A stretch of DNA of 64,000 bases from Leptasterias polaris (lineage: Eukaryota; Echinodermata; Asteroidea; Forcipulatida; Asteriidae), in NCBI GenBank assembly GCA_037783415.1, contig JAZGTN010000214.1, forward strand, positions 682,001 through 746,000. Direction: 5' to 3'. The notes under the pieces were generated by a model. That model searched no databases. It was not told the origin of the DNA and was given only the letters and a program-made list of their open reading frames with translations. The translations under genes and the position numbers were made by a program. Shown here piece by piece: positions 27,201 to 39,200 of the stretch. How positions within the stretch are numbered: position 1 is the first letter of the stretch; every line of letters begins with the position of its first letter.

Positions 27201-30200
27201 TTCCTTGAAGGTGTGGCCAAGCAGACAGTAGGGATGATGATCAGGATCCTGGGAGGTTATACTGAAGCATCGAAGAGAACCCATGGTGCACCTGTTTCTA
27301 AGCTCACAGAGGACACGTTTCTTTTCTGTGGAACAGTTAGTGCTACCCCAGTATCCGCTGTATTTCCGAATGGTTGAACATGTTCCATTCATCAACTGTT
27401 TTCCAAGCTCCCAATTCTGGTATTCGTTTTGATCGTCACCATAGCATTTCCACTTCCCAGGTGCCTCTATGCCATAAGTGCACCCCAACCACATGTTTTT
27501 GGGTGTGCTGTAATCCTTCAAAATGTCCAATTGCATCTTCCAGATGAAATTGTTTTCTGTTTTTGAGTTTGGTACAGCCAGTTCGCTTCCAGCATCAAGG
27601 CATACCTGACGGGCTTGAAACCAGTTGAGTGGCGTGTCATTGACCATCTTGTAGCAGGACTGACCAAACTTTCTCCATTCATAAGGACAGCCGTCAGAAC
27701 CAATTGCATTGACCATCACTTGACTGGACACTACACAGAAAAACCCAACCACCAAAAGACTTGCACGGAACATAGCTTTATGTAGTGGTGCAAACAACCA
27801 TAATGTAACAATATTCTGTGACATTTCAAAGCTGTCAAGCAATGTCAGTAATTCTTGATGTTGAATTTAATACAGCATTGCACTTTGGAGCAGAACTTGA
27901 ACGCTAATAACAAATTAACAAGGTACAGCACATAGTACAATGGTTATGCAAACCCAAATAGTCTAGCTTGGTTTGCGTATGTTTTGTACTTTAAGTGTGA
28001 CTTAATTGGGCAATAATTAAGGAGCTATCAGTCTGCATTTCACTTCCTGCAGATTCCTTATTTTGTAATTTCTCTGTGGTTATTCATTAACGTTGTTGGT
28101 TTCAGAACTCAATAAAGTCACGAAGTCTAAATATTACTTTACCTGATGAAAACGTCAATGACTTGAGACTTTGCTTAGTAGAGAATAATATTTTCTGATT
28201 CACAATTTATTTTAGGAGAACAAAAGTGATAGCTTTTTAATAATATTTTTGAGAAAAATTGGGGATTAATTATTATTATTTTTTAAATATATTTCCTTTT
28301 CAGAAGTGAGTCAGATCAAGGCTTGGTCTCCGATCTGAGTGAAACAGGACGCCACTTCTTTGCAGAACAGATTGATCACTTGTCCTCTGCTCATGCTGAG
28401 TATTTCAATCATTGGCATCTACTCTGTGCACTTGAGAACATTGCCTCTGAGAAGAGAAACCAGACTAAACACATATGGTGCACAGATGCTCTGGAAAGGT
28501 ATGGTAACCAGAATCCTCTTACTACTCTCCTTTTATCATTAACATTTGATATTACCATTCAAAACCATTCAACTGTAAGGGTTATGTAGGGTAGAGCAAC
28601 TGTGTTCAGAACTCTGTGTGTACTGTGCAGATGCATTCAACACATGATATCATATTGCAGGGTGGTGATTCTATCATTCAAAACCACAGTAGATGATATT
28701 GAATGGTCAGACAGGAGGAGGGCTGACAGTGTACTCTGCAGACACATTCACCACATTTTAATCATATTTCATGATGGAACAGTGATTCTATTCACTCAAA
28801 ACCACAGTAGATAATAATAAATGGTCCGACACTAGACAGTGAGAGGGTTGCTCTGCAGACGCATTCACCACATGATATCATATTGCAGGCTGGCATGGTG
28901 CATCTATCATTTATAACCACAGTGTATGATATTTAATGGTCAAACAGTAGGAGGGTTGACTATTGATTTCATACATTTTGATTTCCGCAATTACACTAAG
29001 ACAGCAGTGATTGCTGGATCCTGTGAAATGCCAAGTTCTTGACTTAGACTAACATTTCGAAAGAGAACATCTCTCTGGAAGATTGGCACTGGTATAAACT
29101 TTATAATCTTTGAACTTCCAGATTAAAACAGTTTTGATTGATTTATTTATTTTTGTATTTAGTGATACTTTATCACCATCGGATTAAAATTTGTGTAGTT
29201 ATGCAGGCCTGATTATTTTAATAATAATAATTGAAGCTCATGTACGATCTATTTCGTGTATTCCATAAGAGCCATTATCGTACATGTATGATCTATTTTT
29301 TGTACTAAATAAAGTGTCGCCAATCGTACTTGTACAACCCATAATGATGTTATCACAAAAGGGCAGTATGACTCAAGAAATACTATTGACTTTGGGATGT
29401 AGCAAGGCAATGCAAATCAACAAAAGCGGGAAGTTTACAGTTTACTTTTGATATGGAACATGATGAGCGCCATTATCTTTAATCTCATAAATCCACAGAA
29501 ATATTCATATTTATGTGGCAATTTCACATAAAAATACAAAAACAAGTACACCACAAAATAAATTTTGAAAACATGTCAGTGGAAAAGAAGAGCAAAAAAT
29601 CTTAAAATAATTTGTAGGATTATGTTTATTGTAAATTGCAATTCATCATGGAAGGTGTGCTTTCACATAGAATGAAATATTTGTTCACGTTCATCTTCAA
29701 GTATCAACAAACATCAGGCAAACTTTAGGCAATGCATGGCAGTGAAAACATTTGTACTTTCTATCTTTAACCACTAAGTGGAAAATTGGCTTAAATATTT
29801 GATTGCTCGATCACTCTAACCATGCTTGACGTTAAACGCATTCTTAAGTGGTACCTCTGTTAAAGTCTCTCTCCCATTTACTAGTTTTTGTGGACAGTAG
29901 CCACTTTGAATAATTAATGGTGTTAATTTGTGCAGCTCTCTTTCTCTCTGTCTCACTACTTAAAATGTTCCAAATTACCTTCTAATTACCGCTTATTTTT
30001 TATTAATACGGAGATGTCGCAAAGAGAGAGAGACCATTTCATATTTCTAATTTGCCTGGTTTACCGTTAAGAAAAAGCCTCTTATTTTTCTTGTTGATCT
30101 CCAAATGCAAGGGCTTTGTTAGCAGGGTACTGCTTATGTTTGGTAACCATGGCCACTTGTGTTTGTTGGCAGGGCAACCTTAAAGTGTCACTAGAGTGAT

Positions 30201-33200
30201 TTTTGAGAAAGCACAAACTATTATACATCTTGCAGACATTATATCAGACTACTGTTTAATAAATTAGTGAACTTATTTGGGTTTACATTTTTTTTGTAAT
30301 ATCACATATAAAAAAAAGGTCATTATTGGGGATTTGGCAAAACTTGAAAGCATTTGGCCGTCGAGGGAGTTTGAGTGCATGGTTATAACAATCATGACGT
30401 CACAAGGTGGATTAGGTTGCTGGTGATATTGCGTAATCACTGACCAAGTGCGTGTAAACAATGCAGCGAAGACCTGCAGAAAAGCAGACCTCAAGCAGAT
30501 GAAGTGTAAATGAGACTTTAAAATACCGAAATCGGGTGCATTGAGGCTGTATAAAGAACAGTGATAACATTCCTAACCTCAGCTTCCAAATAAATTCCGG
30601 CTGATTCTGCTAATTATGAAGGAATGGGTAATTTTGTAAACTTAAACACGATCCAACTTCAGCGTTTCGAAAGTGTAGTTAGTTTACCGACGATGACTGT
30701 ATGGATACTTCGCTCACACAAACTGAAGGCTCCACATAAACTGACACAACGCCACTATTGTTGCTACTGTCATAAGTGACTTCAGCAGTTATTCTATGAT
30801 CTTCCCAAGATTTGTCACTTTTAGCAATGGTGGAATTTGTCGGAGAAAATTCGGAAAGCAAGCTTGAGTGTGCAGTGAAGTATATAACAACACAAGACCT
30901 TACCCACTCTGTGACGTCATGCAGTTGGTCGCAGCAGAGACTCTACGCGGGGGGTATTTTCGCGATTCGGAGTGGTAGTGCAAAAAATAGGGTCTGTAAA
31001 AGTGGTTATTTTGGCATGACTGAAAGGGCCAATTCTTTAGTTTTTTTTTATGTGTCATAATGAATTATCATTCTACAGTTTTATTGATAAGGGGAACCGC
31101 AGCGAAAATCGCTCTAGTGACACTTTAAATTCAAAAGCTCTTGTCTTATGGTGTGTTCAATGCAAGAGTTGCTACTTGTAATTCTAACTTCCTCATATTG
31201 GGTTTCAAGAGTGCCCCTTAACCCTCTTGATACCAAATTATTTTGACATGAGCAGCCACACTTTATTTAACAGCATGCCTGGGTTCAGATGCCAATTTTA
31301 CAAACTCTATATCACACTGAGGATTTCATAACAGAGCAAAATAAGTAATGACAACTTTCTTGCTTTCATTCTTCAATCCTCAGCAATCCTCTACTCTATG
31401 CCACTCCACATCAAAATGTTTGGACTACTTAAATAGCTTGGTTTGCCAAACAATTCTTATTTGGGCCCACAGTTCTCAATCCTCCACTATCCTCTACTTT
31501 ATGGTCATTCAACTCCAAAATGTTTGGACTTGGATAAGATTGGTCTGCCTGGCCCAGTGATAATTTTTTTTTATTTGGGCATATTTTACAGTCCTCAACC
31601 CTCCGCAATCAAACAACTCCTGACAAGGATTTGGGAGGATCTGGGCTTTAAGGTGTTTTATTTTACATTTTGAAAATGGTCTTTTTGTCTGTTTACAATC
31701 CCAGGGAGGAGAGGGGAGGCGGCAATTGCTTGAGTAGCCTTCAGCTGGCTGGATGTAAACACAATCAGACACAAGAGTCTTATCATATCACCTTCAAACG
31801 ACAACCAAGTCATCAGAGGTAATCAAAATAAGACAATAATTCACATTTTTTGAAAATATTTGTAGTTTTTGAGTAAGTTTGAATTATTTGGATGATACAG
31901 CTGTTGTTTCAATTGTGTCCTGAGCTTAAAGCCTGGTTCATACTTCTTGCGAATGAGAATGCAGTACAAATTTTGGCGCCACAAATTCGCAACAAATAAT
32001 TCGGATAAGAGTTGAGATGTGCTCAACTCCTGCGAAACATTCGCAGTGAAAACAGAGCTGTGACGTCAAAATGCGCTTCACATTCGCAGGCAGTATGACT
32101 TGGGCTTAAGTGTAAATTTTCAGGATTTTCTCCTTGGTTTCAAAGATTGGAAAGACATAATTAATGGAAGACAACCCAAACGTCTATATTTTTCTTGATT
32201 GTTGTGATTTATTGCGTCTTTAAAATCCTCTAAAATTTGACATTCTGATGAAAATGTAGGGTCGGGGAGGTGGGAGGGGGTGTTCATCTCAAGACGAAGA
32301 CAAGACCAGTACCCAGTTTGCAGGATTTATTCTACAGGCCTTGTTTGACGCAATCTATTATTCCATCTTTCCAGCAGGTCAGTGTTAGATTTTCAAGTCT
32401 CACAGGGTGACCGTGTTGCTGTATCAGTGGAAGGAACAAGAAAAGTTGCAACCTGCACAGGTTTTATTGAGACTATTGGATCTGAAGAAGTCACCATCAA
32501 ATCAGACAGGTAACTTTCTTGTTGTAAGGGGTGGAAGTATTCATAACTCATTATATCATAATTGTTGGAATCGATCGGAATAGCTATTGTTTTTATTGTT
32601 CTTATCATGCTTTCCTTTTGCCCAAATCACATTGGATTTTAACATGCATTTCATTCACTCCAAAAGTCATACTAGCCTAATATGAAAGAGCCAGATCCTA
32701 TGTCATATCAAAGCTTAGGTCTAGAAGTTGTCTTAAAATATAAATAGCTTAACATCATTAATTAATTTACTTAACTATAGTGGCATGAATATTTAATAAG
32801 CCAATCTTGCCAGCATGGTCAATTTTTTTTTTAATAAGGTCAAATTTTTAAATTTTTGGTCCAATTTTTGTTGTTGATTTTATTGTTTCAAATGATGCAG
32901 AACGGGCCATCATATATCGAAAAGTATACGTCCGATCATCAAACTGTTTTCATTTTTCTTGTGCTTAAATGGAGATGTATTTGTTGTACTAAAACATTGT
33001 GTGACACTGCCTTAAAATCATTTATGGCGTATTTTACCCGTGTACAAAACAAATGTACAATTATCCCTGCTTTGTAATGTGGACACAATAAAGAACTCTA
33101 ATCTATTCTAGGAACTGCATGTGATATCTAATACTTTAGAATTTATATTTTGAAATTAATCGTCTTTTATTTTGTTTCTTTTCAGGCCGTTGGTATCGAC

Positions 33201-36200
33201 CCAAAGCAACCAAGTGTATCGAATAGACAAAGATGATGCGTACAACAACATGGCCTCCAGTCTTGTTAACTTAGCCAAATTAATGCACAACGACGAAAAT
33301 GCGTAAGGGATTTACAACAAGTCTGAAGTCTTTTTTGAGAATGGCCAAGGATTGTTACTGTACTTAAAAGAGTGGACATTTTGACAAACACCTTTTTTAG
33401 GCCTGGAATATGTTGCCCTATTCTTGGTCTTGGTGCCCCATCAAAGGTTTCCCATAGACTTTAAGATTTTTCACTGGAGGTGCTCTTCGCAAAATGAAAA
33501 GTGCCTCTCCAAGATAAAATTCCTGGCCTGCTTTTTTATTCCTTTTTTTATTTGTTAATTTGGGTAGAACTTAATAGACCCTGTGCATATGACGTCACGA
33601 GTTCAAACAGCGCCATCACGAGGTCAAAGGAAGACATCTGATTGGCTGATAGTTTTTTTATAGTGGGATACATATACCCAAGTGCACTTCAATTGTTTGA
33701 CTTCGTAGTTGGCGAATCTTTACTTCCAAAACAACAATCTTCTTTGTGACTTCTTTTAACAAAACCATTCCTATTTCTCATTTAACCATAGAAATAGAAC
33801 CCGGAGAACGCTGAGCTCGACCGTCCTCTGTGTCGTCTGTGGACGCGGCGTATCGATACCACGCGACACGCATGTATGGCAAAATGATCATCACGTGACA
33901 CGCGTGTATGGCAAAAATGGCAAAGCACATAGACCGTAATATGCTAATTTTGCCATACACGCGTACAAAAAATGGCGTACGCGCGTCCATAAATATGGTC
34001 TCACAACGAAACCGCACGCACAATGACACACTCAGCGTTCTCCGGGTTCTATTTCTATGCATTTAACTCCAAAAGTATCCCAAGACACACATAAAGTTTT
34101 TATGGATGTACACACATGCAGCATGCGGAAAACATTGGTAACTGTCAAAGACCATTTTCCGCACTTTATGTGACTCAACACGTATATGAAAGTTTAAGTT
34201 TAAGCTGTGAAAGTTTAAGAGAAAACAGGGGAAAAAACACCTGAAATGTTTTTACTTTTTTCAAACATTGGTTTCGGGAGATCAAAAGCAAATATATGTC
34301 GAGGGAAGTTTTTCACCATGACCATCATTATTTTCAATCTTACTAAGATTATTTATTTCCTTTATTTGTAAAGAAGCATTTTGTTTATGATTATATTTTA
34401 TTGTATCTTTGAAAATTGCTTGCAGTTTTAGACTTCGTAAGCTTGTCGTTGATCTGAATGAACCACAATTCGATAGCAATCCACAAGTGCCAGAACCTGC
34501 AAAGAAGAAAGGTAAACTGCTATATTAGACCATTCTGAAACCAACGCCCAAACAAGATTGTGGGTTCGAATCCCACAGTTGGTTGTTGGTTTTACAGTAC
34601 CTAGAATTCATGAGTATTTTCAGCCAAGCAGTCCAGTGAATCGTGTTCAAGTTCTGTCAGGCAGGGGATCACCTTAAGGGGATGCAACTTTTTATATCAG
34701 TTATTAAATAATAAAACTGACTGGGTAATTTTTTTCCTTTGTGGATTATTTTTGTTCAGTGGCTGATATTCTTGGATCACTTAATACTGACCAACAAAGG
34801 GCCATTGATGCTGTTCTAAGATGTCAAGATTATACCCTGATTATTGGCATGCCAGGCACAGGTAAGATTGTTGTCTTGAGTTAGATTGAAAATCACTCTT
34901 GATTTTGTCTTTATTTTTTTTGGCTGCTATCCATCTGTCTATCTATCCCTTGTGCTTCTGATTTCAGAAGTATTTGGACCAGTACATTTATTGTAACAGA
35001 AAAAGGAAAACCAAATCGGATTCTGTAACCCATGAAAATTTAGGTTGAAGTCACAGCTTGGGAATGGCTTGACAGTTGAGTTTAACTGAACAAATTTTGT
35101 TTTACTTTACTTAATAAGTCAATGTTGTTGTTGAAATTTTGTACACCGCAGCTGAACGACAAACACAGTATATAATGACTCTGTTTTACCTGCTAATAGC
35201 TAAACACTACAAGTATCATCATGTTGGTTTATATTTTCTTATAACTTTTCATTAGTCTGAAGTTTTTAAAAATGAACAAGAAATGAGTTTAGTTGTTGAT
35301 TTTTGTTTTTCATTGTTCATAGGTAAAACCACAACCATCGTTGCGCTGGTGCGTATCCTCTGTGCATGTGATCTATCTGTCCTTCTTACAAGCTACACTC
35401 ACTCAGCCGTCGATAACATCCTTCTCAAATTAATGAAGGTATTTAAAAACAAAATCTCAAAGTAACTGACCTCCAAAGATTGCTCTTCAGTTTGCTTGGT
35501 TTGAACCTAACTACGTAAAGCTGTTAAGCAGAAAATATTGCTTAGCAAGTTTATTTCTTAAGCAGAAAATTAACAGGGCACCAGTCATAACAATGTAAAC
35601 TATTTGTAAATTTGACTGGTGCCATATTTCTGCTAAGCAAGATTTTGATTTGTTTTGTTTTTAACTTTGTCTTTGTAGTTTGGGATTTCACCATTGAGAT
35701 TAGGGTCAGAACATCGAGTGCACTCTGACCTCAGGTCATACACAGAGCGGGCGGTGCTTGGCACTGCAAGAAGCGTTCAGCAACTGGCCTCGTGCTTTGA
35801 AACAAAGGTGAGTTTTGTCGTCAGGAGTTGATGTATAGTGTCTTCACTGTTTGACCTCTTGCACAATGCAGAAAACACCTCCACATTTCCACCATTTTGA
35901 GAGTCGATTCCTTTGCGTACATTTTCACTCCCATGCTCTTTGGTCAATCAGCATGAATGTAGATCTGTTGAAAGTGATTTATAGCATCGGCAAAAATTCA
36001 TTGACTGTACTTTAAGTTGTATTTTAAAAAGAAGGGCCCAATTTTATGTCACATTTCTTGCATCCCAGTGAAGAATGTTCAATATTAGGTTAAACAGGCC
36101 TGTGAGATCTCCGCTTTAAAGCGGATATCCGCTTTTTCCTTGACCGTGCCGATTTTTTATTTCCGCTTTAAAAAAAATAAAAATAATTTTTTTTTTTTTT

Positions 36201-39200
36201 ACTTTTTGGCCTTATATATGCTTGGCAACAATAATGTACAACTACAATAATGTGAAATAAGCCTAGTTACTGGATCAATGGGGTGCCCCAATTCGACCAG
36301 CGTAAATGCGTGACGCGCGCTCACTTGACGTTCCACGATCATTCTTACATCATGTAGTGTTTCAGCTCTTTTTTTAAGGGTCCACTCACAGGCCTGGTTA
36401 AAAGAAGCATGCTTAAAGCACAGGTTCCTAGAGCCTAGCTGTGAAATATGCTTACTGAATTATTTGTTGCTTTTAGCAAGCAGCATCATGTAATACCTAG
36501 ATGCAATACGACCTTTCCTTTCATTACATTATCAATATATTTGTGTTTTACTCATACACCGATGTTTGTCAAGCACTGCACACTCGGTACTTTCCTGAGT
36601 TCAGTGAAACTAACCTACAGGAATGTTATTTTTCCCCATTTTTATCAGACATCTGCTCTGGATTTGCCGCAGGTCTGTGGTTCAAATCCCACCCGAGTAA
36701 CATGCCTGCAGGATGTTTTCACAGGAGTGGGGAATATACTGAGTAGACAGTTCTTACATGGATGTGATTTCTCCGTTTTTAACCGGGGATCCGTTTTTTT
36801 TGCCCCCCAAAAAAATAAATATGTTTTTTTTCCCTATATATCTATATTTTTTTTTTATTAAGATCAAAATCATCAAAAAATTAAGATAAAACCATATTTA
36901 GTGCCCCAGATTGCAGAATGCAGAGTAGGGCTTTTAAAACCAAAAATAAATGTTATTAATGGTCTTTGTGCTCCCAAGTTTTTGAGCTCGCAAGCTTTCG
37001 CGCTTTGTGCTCAGAGTTATGGTTTTTTTTCAACAGCCTATCACATCCCTGTTCTTAACACACATCATTGTAAGGGTAAAACCAAAGTTTTTTTTTTATC
37101 CGATGCAAATTTAACATCTATTAAAATACAGTAATAATAATAATACTTGACCATAACTTATTTTGCTTCCTTTTGACTTCTATTTTATATGTGTTGTTTA
37201 ATCTTTTTAAATATTTTTGGTGGTGTAATATATTTTTTTATAATACAGTTTTTGTACTGATGGCATCGGAGTTTACCCCCATTAAAGATAACGTAAATAA
37301 AATAAAACATAAAATAACTGCTTTTTCCCCTCTTTTGCTTTTATGCCACAGCTTGTTGTGGCTACAACATGCCTAGGTGCAAAGCATACTCTTCTGTCTA
37401 AACGTACATTTGATGTCTGTATTGTTGATGAGGCATCCCAGATCAGCCAGTTAGTGTGTCTTGGGCCGCTGTTCCGTGCCCGGCGCTTCGTCTTGGTCGG
37501 TGACCACAAGCAACTTCCTCCTTTGGTCCAGAGTAATGCGGCGAGGTAAAGGAAGAGTTTTCATTGGCTGTCTGTTGAATGTTTCGGGTCATAGATTGTT
37601 ATGTCAAAAACAATATGTTGCAACATTTATAATAGTTAATGGCCTGACGTTTCAACCCTTTTAGCCTAAGACTCTGCTAGGGACAAAGCGTCGGGCCATT
37701 ACCTATTTTTTGCATTTTTTGTTGGTAAGCAGTTTGCCACAGCTAATTCTATTTTTTCAAAATGAATGTTAGTATCCTCAAACATTGCCTGATGTGCTCA
37801 AAAACTTATTGTTTTTCAGTTATTTCTTAACAAGAGGAACCATCAGAGATCAAATTTAGAAACGTGCAGTGAATATTTTTTTTTAACAATGTTAATTTGA
37901 ATTTAATGAACTTTTCAATTTGATTTTGTCTTTTTCGTTAAAAATCACAGATTTATTTTTTAAAAAAATATTCAAAATGTTCCTTAGGCAACTTGGTATG
38001 AGCGAGAGTCTGTTGCAGAGACTCGGTGAGCACCATGAACCAACCCCATCAGCGGCAGTTCAGCTGAGTCTACAATATCGCATGAATTCTGACATCATGA
38101 AACTCAGTAACACATTGGTGTATGAGGGCAGGCTCCGATGTGGTAGTGAAGCTGTTGCCACAGCAACACTCAATCTGCCCAATTGGAGAATGGTCAAGAT
38201 GGTAAGAAGACTGAGGGGCAAAAAGATTGTTGCGTCACTGCAAAGATTTTGTATCTGGATTTAATAGTCATGTTGTATCTGCCACAAGGGAAGATGTGTG
38301 AAAAAGGTTGTATTTGGACGTCATTTGTTTAATGTGTACATTCAAAAATAGGTCGTCGGGTTGGTGTAGTGGTATCTTTCCTCGCCTTCGACCTCTGGGA
38401 CCCCGGTTCGAATCCCACCGGGGGAACTATGTGGATTGGGTTTTCAGTCTCTAACTGACTGCGTGGGTTTCCCTGGAACAATTCTCTGGGGTTTTCCTCC
38501 CAAATTTAAAACTTAAAACTTCCTTCCTTGTCTTCTCCCAACTAAGTTCTTGGCTAGTATAGTGACTGAGTTCGTTTTTCTGAGAGTCGTTTGCTTCACA
38601 ACCAGAATAAATAATATATATATTTTGTTAATAGTCTTACTAGGTACAATCTTTGTGCAGTTTCAAACTTGCATGTCCTGAAATTGTTATACCTTGAGAT
38701 TTAACTTTTGCTTTTTCCCAACACTATCACATCATTTAAGGACAGCATCAATGATTAATTCAAACCACATATCCTTCGAGTTCACCAAATTCTGTCTTCA
38801 ATGACAGATTGTCATCTAAAGGAATCTCTGGAACTTACTTTGTGTTTTAATTTGTCTAGAGCTACAGCGTAATTTGGGGGGGGGGGGAAAAGTGAACGAT
38901 ATAAATCAGCTATATCATGTTGATACTCCTGTACTACCGGTACTCAATCAATGAAGAGTTTAAAAAAAAATTCCTTGGTTATCATTTAGCAAATCTCTAC
39001 TCAAGAAAACTGCATTATTCTACTTTAAGCTTCACTTCTAGTTATTATTTATTATTTAATTTTTATTATGTTATTAAAAATCAAACATTGCAGTTGGAAA
39101 CCTGCATTCTCCCGATGGTTGACAGTCATCGAGTACACCTTTGACTAAAGTTTAATTTTAATTCATGCTGTTACTGCAAACCTTTATCTTATTGTACCTC

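Noticed and set aside
33778..34062. 94-codon minus-strand frame
   Set aside because: It coincides exactly with the 273-bp MITE and starts in its inverted end; no transposase motif.
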